A DNA stretch of 64,000 bases from Pseudonocardia autotrophica. Its GTDB lineage: Bacteria > Actinomycetota > Actinomycetes > Mycobacteriales > Pseudonocardiaceae. The translations under genes were made by a program, and so were the position numbers. The DNA lies in contig NZ_JNYD01000004.1 of the NCBI RefSeq assembly GCF_000717175.1, forward strand, positions 372,001 through 436,000, read 5' to 3'. This document shows, piece by piece, positions 31,626 through 42,144 of the stretch. The number at the start of each line of letters is the position of its first letter. The first letter of the stretch is position 1. The notes under the pieces were generated by a model, which was not told where the DNA came from, ran no database searches, and saw nothing but the letters and a program-made list of their open reading frames with translations.

Positions 31626-32237
31626 GTGACCGACCGGTCGCTCGACGTACCGGCCGTGCCGGACGCACCCACGGTCCCCGCCGTACCCCCCGTTGCGCCG
31701 TTCGAGCCCGATGTGGCACCGGCCTCGCCCGAGCTGCAGGTCCTGGCCGCCGTCCAGCGCGGGATCGCCCGGCCGCGGACGGTCTCGGCGGCCCGGGGCA
31801 TGTCGCACTTCGGCGAGCACGCCGGCGGCTGGCTCGCGCTGGGTCTCGTCGGTGCGGCCGTCGACCGCCGCCGGCGCGCCGAGTGGCTCTGGTCCGCCGC
31901 GGCCGTTGCCTTCGCCCACGGGGCCTCCATCGGGGTCAAGCGCGTCGTGCGCCGGCCCCGTCCCGAACACCCGTCGGTCGAGGTGCTCGTGGGCACCCCG
32001 AGCCGGCTGTCCTTCCCCTCCTCGCACGCCACCTCGACCACCGCCGCCGCCGTGCTCTACGGCGGGCTGCTGCGGTCCGCCGCGCCGCTGGCCGTCGTGC
32101 CCGTGATGGCACTGTCCCGGCTGGTCCTGGGCGTGCACTACCCGACCGACGTGGCGACGGGTTCGGCGCTCGGCGCCGGCGTCGCCCTCGCCGCCCGGCG
32201 CGTGATCCCGCGCCTGATCCACAGGAAGAAGCGCTGA
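31626..32237 (+). CDS. PAP2 phosphatase (decaprenyl-phosphoryl-5-phosphoribose phosphatase-like)
   Basis: A 203-residue lipid-phosphate phosphatase. All three catalytic motifs are present: KRVVRRPRP (KX6RP), PSSHA and SRLVLGVHYPTD. A disordered Pro/Val-rich N terminus of about 40 residues precedes the helices. Directly coupled to the UbiA-type gene (TGATG overlap), it matches the Rv3807c-Rv3806c pair, which makes decaprenyl-phosphoryl ribose, the precursor of the arabinose donor for arabinogalactan. GTG 31626 has GAGGAGG about 8 nt upstream. Confidence 0.88.
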   Translation: MTDRSLDVPAVPDAPTVPAVPPVAPFEPDVAPASPELQVLAAVQRGIARPRTVSAARGMSHFGEHAGGWLALGLVGAAVDRRRRAEWLWSAAAVAFAHGASIGVKRVVRRPRPEHPSVEVLVGTPSRLSFPSSHATSTTAAAVLYGGLLRSAAPLAVVPVMALSRLVLGVHYPTDVATGSALGAGVALAARRVIPRLIHRKKR

Positions 32238-33157
32238 TGACGAGCACGGACGTACCCCCGACGATGGAGGCCCCGCAGCGGACCCCGATCGGTCTGGCGG
32301 CCGGCGTCGTCAAGACGATGCGCCCGCGCCAGTGGGTCAAGAACGTCCTGGTGCTGGCCGCCCCGTTCGCCTCGGGCGACCTGTTCCAGGGCGCCGTGGC
32401 GGTCAAGCTCGCCATCGCCTTCGTGGCGTTCTCGCTGGCCGCGTCCGGCGTCTACCTGGTCAACGACGCCAAGGACGTCGAGGCCGACCGCGCCCACCCG
32501 ACCAAGCGCAACCGACCCGTCGCGGCCGGCATCGTCCCGGTCCCGGTGGCCTACGGCGTCGCGGCGGTGGCCTTCGCCGCGGCGATCGCGCTGTCGCTGC
32601 TGGCCTCGGTGCAGCTGCTGATCGTGCTGGGCGTCTACGTCGGCGTGCAGCTGGCCTACTGCTTCTGGCTCAAGCACCAGCCGGTGCTCGACATCTGCAT
32701 CGTCGCCTCCGGCTTCCTGATGCGCGCCATCGCGGGCGGTGTCGCCGCGGCCATCCCGCTGTCGCAGTGGTTCCTGCTCGCCGCCGGGTTCGGCTCGCTG
32801 TTCATGGTCTCCGGCAAGCGCTACGCCGAGATGATGCTCGCCGAGCGCACCGGCGCGAAGATCCGCAAGTCGCTGGAGTCCTACTCCCCGTCCTACCTGC
32901 GGTTCGTGTGGGCGCTGTCGGCCACGGTGCTGATCATGACCTACGGGCTGTGGGCCTTCGAGATCCGCGAGGCGCACCACAACTCGGTGTGGTCGGTGAT
33001 CTCCATCGTCCCGTTCGTCGTCGCGGTGCTGCGATACTCGGTCGACGTCGACAACGGCGACGGCGGCGAGCCCGAGGAGATCGCCCTCGGCGACCGGGTC
33101 CTGCAGGTCCTCGCGATCGCGTGGGTCGCGATGCTGACGCTGGCGGTCTATCTCTGA
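32237..33157 (+). CDS. ubiA: Decaprenyl-phosphate phosphoribosyltransferase (DPPR synthase)
   Basis: A 306-residue UbiA-fold prenyltransferase with about nine helices. MRPRQWVKNVLVLAAP (about 28-43) and the Asp-rich NDAKDVEAD (76-84) are hallmarks of Rv3806c-type enzymes that attach phosphoribose from PRPP to decaprenyl phosphate. A second motif region includes SGKRYAEM. ATG 32237 shares bases with the PAP2 stop. A hairpin at 33187 follows. The product feeds all arabinosyltransferases encoded further right. Confidence 0.92.
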   Translation: MTSTDVPPTMEAPQRTPIGLAAGVVKTMRPRQWVKNVLVLAAPFASGDLFQGAVAVKLAIAFVAFSLAASGVYLVNDAKDVEADRAHPTKRNRPVAAGIVPVPVAYGVAAVAFAAAIALSLLASVQLLIVLGVYVGVQLAYCFWLKHQPVLDICIVASGFLMRAIAGGVAAAIPLSQWFLLAAGFGSLFMVSGKRYAEMMLAERTGAKIRKSLESYSPSYLRFVWALSATVLIMTYGLWAFEIREAHHNSVWSVISIVPFVVAVLRYSVDVDNGDGGEPEEIALGDRVLQVLAIAWVAMLTLAVYL

Positions 33158-33186
33158 GCCGCCGGGGCGGCCGCCCCGATCCCTTT

Positions 33187-33218
33187 CACCCGTCCGGGAC
33201 GTCGTGTCCGGGCGGGTG
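33187..33218 (+). terminator. Terminator after ubiA
   Basis: CACCCGTCCGGG (33187-33198) pairs with 33207-33218, with two G-T wobbles and an 8-nt loop, followed by TTCTGT. It is the most classical terminator seen here. The next 160 nt are less GC-rich and hold only the upstream region of the GT2 gene. Confidence 0.7.
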
Positions 33219-33380
33219 TTCTGTATCACGCTGGTTATCGTCGCCGACGGAATCGGGTTCGAGGATCCGGGGTCGTCGCAGCTCAGCCGGTACGCGCCGC
33301 GCACTCCGCGATTTCCCGAATTCGGTTCGCACACGTCGGATTCGGGGACCGCGTGTACCCGCAGGAGCAAAGGCGCACTG

Positions 33381-34163
33381 ATGTCGGCTGTCCATCTCGA
33401 CCAACTGCCGCTCGACTTCCCGCCGCCTTCGGCGCTGGGGGCCGGGCTGCTGGTGGTCATGCCCGCCCTCAACGAGCAGGACTCGGTGGCCCGGGTGATC
33501 GGCGAGGTCCGCGCCGCGTGCCCCGCGGCCCGCGTGCTCGTCGTCGACGACGGCTCGACCGACCTCACCGGAAGGCGCGCCGCACAGGCCGGCGCCGCGG
33601 TGCTGAAGCTGCCGTTCAACCTCGGGGTGGGCGGTGCGATGCGGGCCGCGTACCGGTGGGCGCACGAGAACGGGTACGAGGCCGTCGTGCAGGTCGACGC
33701 CGACGGGCAGCACGACCCCCGGGACATCGCCGACCTCGCGGCCGTCACGGACGCCGAGATCGTGATCGGGGCGCGCTTCGCCGGACGCGGGGACTACGAG
33801 GTCAGGGGTCCGCGGCGGTGGGCGATGCGCCTGCTCGGCGCGGTGCTCAGCCGGATCGCCGACACCCGTATCACCGACCCGACCTCGGGCTTCCGGCTCG
33901 TGCGCGGCCGCGCGGTCGCCCTGTTCGCCGAGCAGTACCCCGAGGAGTACCTCGGCGACACGGTGGAGGCGCTGGTCATCGCCCACCGTGCCGGCCTGCG
34001 CATCCGCCAGGTCCCGGTCGCGATGCGGCCCCGGGAGACGGGCACGGCCAGCACCAACCCGCTGCGCTCGGCCGTCTACCTGCTCCGCGTCGTCTCGGCG
34101 GTCGGGCTCGCCCTCGCCCGCCGCCGCACCGGGAGCGCGCAGCCGTGCCCAGCCTTCGCCTGA
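33381..34163 (+). CDS. GT2 glycosyltransferase, polyprenyl-phosphate sugar synthase type (PpgS-like)
   Basis: A 260-residue GT-A enzyme of the DPM1/PpgS style. Motifs are VVMPALNEQDSV, VVDDGSTD (Asp56-Asp57), VDADGQHDP (Asp106 and Asp108) and DPTSGFR. It has no membrane helices of its own except perhaps a weak C-terminal segment. It is followed by an overlapping DUF2304 gene. That pair is the same as Rv3631-Rv3632, where PpgS makes polyprenyl-phospho-GalNAc for the galactosamine group on arabinogalactan. The assignment is inferred from context. ATG 33381 is preceded by AAAGG at 8 nt. Confidence 0.82.
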   Translation: MSAVHLDQLPLDFPPPSALGAGLLVVMPALNEQDSVARVIGEVRAACPAARVLVVDDGSTDLTGRRAAQAGAAVLKLPFNLGVGGAMRAAYRWAHENGYEAVVQVDADGQHDPRDIADLAAVTDAEIVIGARFAGRGDYEVRGPRRWAMRLLGAVLSRIADTRITDPTSGFRLVRGRAVALFAEQYPEEYLGDTVEALVIAHRAGLRIRQVPVAMRPRETGTASTNPLRSAVYLLRVVSAVGLALARRRTGSAQPCPAFA

Positions 34164-34525
34164 CCGTCGTCTCCGTCGTCGTCGCGCTCGTGGCGCTCGG
34201 CCTCGTGGTCGAGCTGCTGCGGCGCCGGCGGCTGCGGGAGAAGTACGCCGTGATCTGGGTGCTGATCTCTCTGGGCACCCTCGTCGTCGCCGTCTTCCCC
34301 GAGGTGCTGGTGGGGATCGCGGGCCTGCTGGGGATCCGGACGCCGAGCAACCTCCTGTTCTTCGGCTCCCTGGTGGTGCTGTTCGCGGTCTCCCTGCAGC
34401 TCTCCCGGGAGATCGGGCTGCTGGAGGAGCAGAGCCGCACGCTGGCCGAGGAGACCGGGGCCCTGCGGCTACGGGTGCAGGCGCTCGAGGAGGCGGCCGC
34501 CCCGGCGGAGCGCCCCTCCGCCTGA
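34145..34525 (+). CDS. DUF2304 membrane protein (Rv3632-like partner)
   Basis: A 126-residue protein with three hydrophobic helices (about 5-20, 36-58 and 66-82). A charged coiled-coil C terminus follows (about 88-120, REIGLLEEQSRTLAEETG). DUF2304 proteins commonly accompany DPM1-like GT2 enzymes and probably anchor or activate them. The gene overlaps the GT2 gene by 19 bp, implying coupled translation from GTG 34145. Confidence 0.87.
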   Translation: MPSLRLTVVSVVVALVALGLVVELLRRRRLREKYAVIWVLISLGTLVVAVFPEVLVGIAGLLGIRTPSNLLFFGSLVVLFAVSLQLSREIGLLEEQSRTLAEETGALRLRVQALEEAAAPAERPSA

Positions 34526-34549
34526 GGATCCCGAGCTCGTTCCGAGCTC

Positions 34550-35827
34550 CTAGACGGACCTCCGACCAGCTCGGGACCGGCGCGTGGAGCGCAGGGCGAG
34601 CAGCATGGCGACGCCGACGACGACCGGGCCCACGACCTGCGCGGCGACGGCGCCGGCGACGGGGTCGAGGGGGAGCGCGAGCAGGGCGCCGAACACGCAC
34701 CCGCCGACGATCCAGGCGCCCGTGGCGGCCCGGTGCGCGCCCGTCGCGACGAGGGCGGGTTGCAGGAGCTGTGCCGCCAGCATCCCGGCGGTGCCCAGCC
34801 CGAGGAACGCGGCGGCGGTGGCCGGGAGGTCGAGCGGGGCGCCCATGAGGACCCGAGCCGCCCACGGCCCGACCACCGCCGCGCCCGCCGTCCCGACGAC
34901 GCCCGCCGCGCAGATCGCGACCAGGAGGTGCCGCAGGCGTCGCCCGAACGCCTCGGTGTCGCCGTGCTCGGCCGCCGTCGTCAGGCCCGGCAGCAGGAAG
35001 GACTGCACGGGGGCGAAGACGAAGAGCGGGGTGCGGGCGAGGACGAAGAGCGAGACGTAGGAGGCCGCGAGCTCCGGCCGGTCGGTCAGCCGCGCGACCA
35101 GCACGAGCGGCGCCGCGTTCGCGAGCACGAAGGTCACCGCGCTGCCGAGCGCGAGCAGGCCCGCCGACCGGGTCATCGCACCGACGTCGACCCCCGCCGC
35201 CGGGCCGTCGTGCGTGGGGGACCGGAGCCCCGGCAGGCACACCAGGAAAGCCACGCCGGCACCCGCGGCGAAGGCCAGACCGAACGCGGCGGGATGCGTC
35301 GCACCAATCGCCGCGACCGCCCCGCACCCGGCGATGCGGCTGCCTCCCTCGACCGCCAGGCTCAGCCCGTACCAGCTGCGCCGGTCCCGGGCGGCGAGGA
35401 CACCGCGGACGGCGGCGAGGCCTGCCGAGCCCGCGACCGCGAGCAGGAGGCAGCCGAGCAGCGCCCACGAGCCGCCGAGCATCCGCGGCACGACCAGCGG
35501 ACCCGCGGCCACGGCCAGGCCGCCGACGAGCGCGGCGAGCCGCAGGGCGGCGAGCAGACCGGCGCGGACGACCGGCTCGTCCCGGTTCCCCGCCGCCCGG
35601 AGCCCTGACGCCTCGCGGTTGGTCTCCTGCTCGACCGCGCTGAACGCACCGGGCCCGACGATCGCCACCAGCAGGTAGAGGGAGGCGACGGCGGAGTAGG
35701 CGCCGGGCTCGAGGGCGTGCCCCGCCATCCCGAGCACCAGGAACGACGAGGCCCCCAGCACCAGGAGACCGCCGGCCACGGTCAGCGCGCCGACGGGGCC
35801 GCCGGCGCGGACCGACGTGGCCGTCAC
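34550..35827 (-). CDS. MOP-superfamily polysaccharide flippase
   Basis: A 425-residue membrane protein with about 12 helices and no catalytic motif, resembling Wzx/MurJ-like translocases. Shared with a second flippase in this window (62445) are an EQET motif near residue 66 and the LARTPLF..PVQSFLLPGL segment. It should move a polyprenyl-linked sugar or oligosaccharide across the membrane. GTG 35827 overlaps the stop of the large GT-C-like gene upstream (GTGA). With the PpgS/DUF2304 pair it fits the Rv3630-like flippase in the galactosamine pathway. Confidence 0.82.
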   Translation of the reverse strand: MTATSVRAGGPVGALTVAGGLLVLGASSFLVLGMAGHALEPGAYSAVASLYLLVAIVGPGAFSAVEQETNREASGLRAAGNRDEPVVRAGLLAALRLAALVGGLAVAAGPLVVPRMLGGSWALLGCLLLAVAGSAGLAAVRGVLAARDRRSWYGLSLAVEGGSRIAGCGAVAAIGATHPAAFGLAFAAGAGVAFLVCLPGLRSPTHDGPAAGVDVGAMTRSAGLLALGSAVTFVLANAAPLVLVARLTDRPELAASYVSLFVLARTPLFVFAPVQSFLLPGLTTAAEHGDTEAFGRRLRHLLVAICAAGVVGTAGAAVVGPWAARVLMGAPLDLPATAAAFLGLGTAGMLAAQLLQPALVATGAHRAATGAWIVGGCVFGALLALPLDPVAGAVAAQVVGPVVVGVAMLLALRSTRRSRAGRRSV

Positions 35828-37752
35828 GGCTCGATGCGGTAGACGCGGGCGTCGCCGTCGACGTGCACGAGGACGAGCCCGGGGGAGCCGGCGAGCCGGC
35901 GGAGGCCCAGGACGTGCTCCTCCCCGGCGATGAAGCCCTCGCCCAGCACCACGTAGTGCACGCCCAGCCGGTCGGCCGCCGCCCGGACCGAGGGGTTCCG
36001 CCCGATGTCCCGGAAGGAGGTCCACAGGATGCGGCGGTCGGGGTCCATCTCCACGAGCTCCTGCGGCTCGATCGTCGGCGACGCGAAGAGCGGCCGGACC
36101 CCGGACAGCGCCCACATCGCGGCGGACCCGTCGAAGGGGTCGTTCATCACGGGCTGACCGGGCGGCACGAGCCGGGCCAGGTAGTCGTAGACGCGCCGCT
36201 CGTCCGGGCCGACGGACCGGTCGGCGAGATAGGCGTTGGCGAGCCGCGCCTCGTTCCGCCCGTGGTACAGCCCTTCCGTGCCGACGACGACCAGACCGGC
36301 CACGACGGCCAGCGAGACCGAGGAGGCGAGCGCGACCCGTGGGCCCCGGAAGACCCGGAGGCGCCGGACGACGCGGGTGAGGAGGTCCGACAGCGTCACC
36401 AGGCCGGCAGCCGCCGGCAGCACCGCCGCGAGGGACCAGAGCGCGGCGAACCTCCAGCGGTCGTTCCACCACGGCCGGGTCAGTGTCGCGACGAGCGAGC
36501 CCTCGTAGGAGGCGGCGAGCACGAACAGCCCGGCGAACACCGCACCCGACACGACGAACCAGGCCATCGGTCGGACCGCACGGCGGCGCAGGAGCGCGAC
36601 CAGGCACAGTCCGGCCAGCCAGTACTGCGGGTGGGCCTGCCCGTGTCCGAAGGTGAGGACCGCGCCGATCGCGTCGGACGGGGTCACGGTCGCGGCCCAG
36701 TCGACGGCGGTGCCCTCGGTGGCGCCGAGGGCGGCGCGGACGAACGGCAGGCCGAGCACCAGCGCGATCAGGCCGACGACGGCCGACGCGCCCAGGTCGC
36801 CGGCCCGCGGCCCCCGCCGCAGGGACTCCTGGACCAGGAGGGCGGCGGCGAAGACCAGCGCGGCGATCAGGACGCTCGGGTGGAGCGCGAGGACCCCCAG
36901 GGCGCCGACGGCGGTGGCCGCCGGCACGCCCACCGGGTTGCCGCTGCGGCGCCGCAGGAGCGTGGCCACGAGGGCGAGCAGCGCCGGGATCATGGCCAGG
37001 CCGGTCGCGTAGGGGAACAGCGGACCCCAGGCGACCACGTCGTACGGGAAGCCGGTGAACGCGCAGCTCAGCAGCGCCGCTGCGGCGGCGACCGCGGCGC
37101 GGCCGCCGCAGGCCCGGACGAGGGCGGCGGTGCCGAGCGCGAAGGCGCCGCCGAGGACGGTCACCGTGGCGTCGATCGCGGCGACGGGGCCGATGCCGGT
37201 GAGCATCGACAGCGTGGCGGCGAGGACGTGGAAGCCGTTCGGGTAAAAGAAGTTCGTCGTCGACGGGTTGTTGAGCGCCTGCAGGGCACCCGGACCCGAC
37301 GCGCCCGTCTCCCGGATGAACTGCACGGCGTTCATGTGCCAGAAGGCGTCCCACCACTGCGGCATCGCCGTGAGCCCCTGCGTGGCGTTCCAGCCGATCC
37401 ACAGCCCGGTCCCGGTCGCGACGACGAGACCGGCCGCGACGCCGAGGTGCTGGTGCGGGCCCCAGAACGGCCGTTCCTCGGCGGCCGGCGGGTCGCTCCG
37501 CACGACCTGCGCCAGCCCGAGGCGGGCCCCGAGCCCGACGGCGGCGAGCACGAGTACGGCGCCGACGAAGGTGACGGGCGACCAGCGCAGACCGAGGGCG
37601 GGCACCAGCGGGCCGGCGATCCCGACGACGCCGAAGGTCAGGACGGGGGCGGCCCCGACGAGGACCCAGCCCCGGAGACCGAGCGCCGCGCCCAGAACCA
37701 GTCCGGGGACGAGCGCCAGCGCCACGAGCGGGAGGATCGCGTGCAACGACAT
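35824..37752 (-). CDS. Large membrane protein, GT-C/DUF6541-like
   Basis: A 642-residue protein with about 12-14 helices and a C-terminal extracytoplasmic domain (about 490-642) ending in RVYRIEP. After the first helices comes a conserved loop with PQWWDAFWHMNAVQFIRETG and NPSTTNFFYPNGFH, as in DUF6541 and GT-C enzymes, where acidic residues in the first outer loop are catalytic. Its length and partnership suggest a polyprenyl-phosphate-dependent sugar transferase, possibly comparable to the 666-residue Rv3779 galactosaminyltransferase. ATG 37752 has CTGGAG at 6 nt spacing. The precise activity is inferred only. Confidence 0.72.
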   Translation of the reverse strand: MSLHAILPLVALALVPGLVLGAALGLRGWVLVGAAPVLTFGVVGIAGPLVPALGLRWSPVTFVGAVLVLAAVGLGARLGLAQVVRSDPPAAEERPFWGPHQHLGVAAGLVVATGTGLWIGWNATQGLTAMPQWWDAFWHMNAVQFIRETGASGPGALQALNNPSTTNFFYPNGFHVLAATLSMLTGIGPVAAIDATVTVLGGAFALGTAALVRACGGRAAVAAAAALLSCAFTGFPYDVVAWGPLFPYATGLAMIPALLALVATLLRRRSGNPVGVPAATAVGALGVLALHPSVLIAALVFAAALLVQESLRRGPRAGDLGASAVVGLIALVLGLPFVRAALGATEGTAVDWAATVTPSDAIGAVLTFGHGQAHPQYWLAGLCLVALLRRRAVRPMAWFVVSGAVFAGLFVLAASYEGSLVATLTRPWWNDRWRFAALWSLAAVLPAAAGLVTLSDLLTRVVRRLRVFRGPRVALASSVSLAVVAGLVVVGTEGLYHGRNEARLANAYLADRSVGPDERRVYDYLARLVPPGQPVMNDPFDGSAAMWALSGVRPLFASPTIEPQELVEMDPDRRILWTSFRDIGRNPSVRAAADRLGVHYVVLGEGFIAGEEHVLGLRRLAGSPGLVLVHVDGDARVYRIEP

Positions 37753-37949
37753 GAACTGCTCCAGTGCAGCCGTGGGACACCACAGGTGATTCGTCGCGGG
37801 GACGATCAGAGTAATGAGCGGTCGAGATCGCTCCGGGCCGCCGGCGTGACGCGTTCGGGTGTTTCCGCGAAGCGATCCGGCGGGTTTGCGCGTTCGTCCG
37901 GAAGGGCTCCGCCACGATCCGAGGCCCACGACTCGGAGCGGAGGCGACG

Positions 37950-38837
37950 ATGACCGTCGACATCCTGTTGCCCTACTACGGCGACGTCGCGCTGATGAAG
38001 ACGGCGGTCGAGAGCGTGCTCGGGCAGGACGACCCCGACTGGCTGCTGACGGTCGTCGACGACGGTTATCCGGATCCTGCCGTCCGCGAATGGTTCGCCG
38101 CCGTCGAGGACCCGCGCGTGCGTTACCACCGCAACGAGCGGAATCTCGGCGCCAACGGAAACTACCGCCGGTGCCTGGAATTCGTCGGGCACCCGCATTT
38201 CGTGGTCATGGGCGCGGACGACGTGATGCTGCCGAACTATCTCGACTCCGTCCGTCGCGCGCTCGCCGCCCATCCGGACGCGGCGATCGTCCAGCCGGGT
38301 GTGGAGGTCATCGACGAGCACGGCGTGCCGTCCCGTCCGCTCGTCGACCGGGCGAAGCGCTGGTACGCCCCTCGGGGTACCGGCCTGCGGGAGCTGCAGG
38401 GCGAGCAGCTCGCGGTGAGCCTGCTGCGCGGTGACTGGCTGTACTTCCCGTCGCTGTGCTGGCGGGCCGACGCGCTGCCGCCCGGCGGGTTCCGTCCCGG
38501 GCTCGACGTCGTGCAGGACCTCGCCCTCGTGCTGGACGTGGTCACGGCCGGCGGTTCGCTCGTCGTCGACGACACGGTCTGCTTCCGCTACCGGCGCCAC
38601 TGCGCCAGCGACTCGTCGTGGCGTGCCCTCGAGGGCACGCGGTTCGACGAGGAACGCCGGTTCTTCCTGCAGACGGCGGCGGAGATGCGGGAGCGCGGCT
38701 GGAACCGGGCGGCCGGGGTCGCCCGGCTTCACCTGTCGTCGCGCCTGAACGCGGCCACCCTGCTGCCGAAGGCCGTGCGGCACAAGCAGCACAGCGGCGT
38801 CCGCAACCTGAGCAGGCACCTCGTGGCCGTGCGCTGA
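37950..38837 (+). CDS. GT2 glycosyltransferase
   Basis: A 295-residue family 2 enzyme. Motifs are LLPYYGDVALMKTAVESVL, VVDDGYPDP (Asp37-Asp38) and the metal site MGADDVMLPNY (about residue 90). It is soluble, with a basic C terminus. Compared with its neighbours, the first half uses more A/T at third positions (for example GAA, AAT, GAT, CAT codons), which may mark more recent acquisition. CGGAGG lies 5 nt before ATG 37950. Donor and acceptor are unknown. It is divergent from the GT-C-like gene and upstream of glf. Confidence 0.86.
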   Translation: MTVDILLPYYGDVALMKTAVESVLGQDDPDWLLTVVDDGYPDPAVREWFAAVEDPRVRYHRNERNLGANGNYRRCLEFVGHPHFVVMGADDVMLPNYLDSVRRALAAHPDAAIVQPGVEVIDEHGVPSRPLVDRAKRWYAPRGTGLRELQGEQLAVSLLRGDWLYFPSLCWRADALPPGGFRPGLDVVQDLALVLDVVTAGGSLVVDDTVCFRYRRHCASDSSWRALEGTRFDEERRFFLQTAAEMRERGWNRAAGVARLHLSSRLNAATLLPKAVRHKQHSGVRNLSRHLVAVR

Positions 38838-41466
<2,629 letters not shown>

Positions 41467-41470
<4 letters not shown>

Positions 41471-41910
41471 CGTTCCACCAGCCTCTCGAGCAGGGCAGCC
41501 GCCTCGATCAGCGTCTGTCGCTCCCCCTCCGTGAAGTCCTCCTGCAGGCGCCGGGCGAGCCATTCGCCGCGCGCCGCCCGGTCGCCGGCCGCGCGCTCGC
41601 GCCCCGCGGCCGACAGCGTGATCAGCTGCCGGCGCCCGTCCTCCGGGTCGGGGCGGCGCTCGATGAGCCCGTGCCCGTCGAGCGCGGCGAGGATCGTGGC
41701 CATCGACTGCGGCCGGACGCCCTCGGCGGCGGCGAGCACGCTCGCGGACGAGTCCCCCTCCTTGGCGAGCCGGGTGAACACGGCCGTCTGCGACGGGGTC
41801 AGCCCAGCGCCCTCGCCCGACGCGACCTCGCGCAGCCTGCGACGCAGCCGTCCGACGACGGTCCGCACGTCCTGCGACGCCCGCAGTGCCGACTCCGAGA
41901 TCTCGTCCAT
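41467..41910 (-). CDS. MarR-family regulator of the MFS cassette
   Basis: A 147-residue winged-helix repressor. It shows TPSQTAVFTRLAKEGDSSAS, a helix-turn-helix of AAEGVRPQSMATILAALDGHG, and the wing RRPDPEDGRRQLI. ATG 41910 follows TACCGT by 7 nt. Symmetric sequences at 41923-41966 are probable operators, shared with the divergent 42145 gene. Confidence 0.88.
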
Positions 41911-41917
41911 GTCGGCG

Positions 41918-41923
41918 ACGGTA
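41918..41923 (-). promoter_or_regulatory. -10 hexamer TACCGT of the MarR-MFS unit
   Basis: TACCGT on the minus strand, 7 nt before ATG 41910 and touching the left half of the outer inverted repeat at 41923. Confidence 0.5.
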
Positions 41924-41966
41924 CAACTAGACAGGCAAAACTGGCCAGTTCTAGCTGTGTAGTTGT
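41923..41966. promoter_or_regulatory. Nested palindromes, candidate MarR operators
   Basis: An outer inverted repeat ACAACTA (41923-41929) / TAGTTGT (41960-41966) encloses a perfect 12-bp palindrome AACTGGCCAGTT (41939-41950) and two CTAG sites. The cluster overlaps the MarR -10 region. The rest of the 234-nt gap to 42145 holds nothing else recognised. Confidence 0.6.
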
Positions 41967-42144
41967 GACTGACGAGTCAGGCAGGCCGGGTTCGTCCCGG
42001 TCCGTCCGCCGGTCGTCGATCGAGGGCGGCCGCTGCCCGACGACGATCGCCGGGCCGGGCGGGTCGCGGCGCGATGATCCGTACGGTCGTACGTATGGCG
42101 GTTCACCGGACGTTCACCCGGCGTCGGCCTGTGGGACACGCGAG

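Noticed and set aside
33221..33380. Extension of the GT2 gene upstream to 33204
   Set aside because: The extra codons give no family similarity and include the region after the ubiA terminator; ATG 33381 has a usable ribosome site and gives the normal N terminus.
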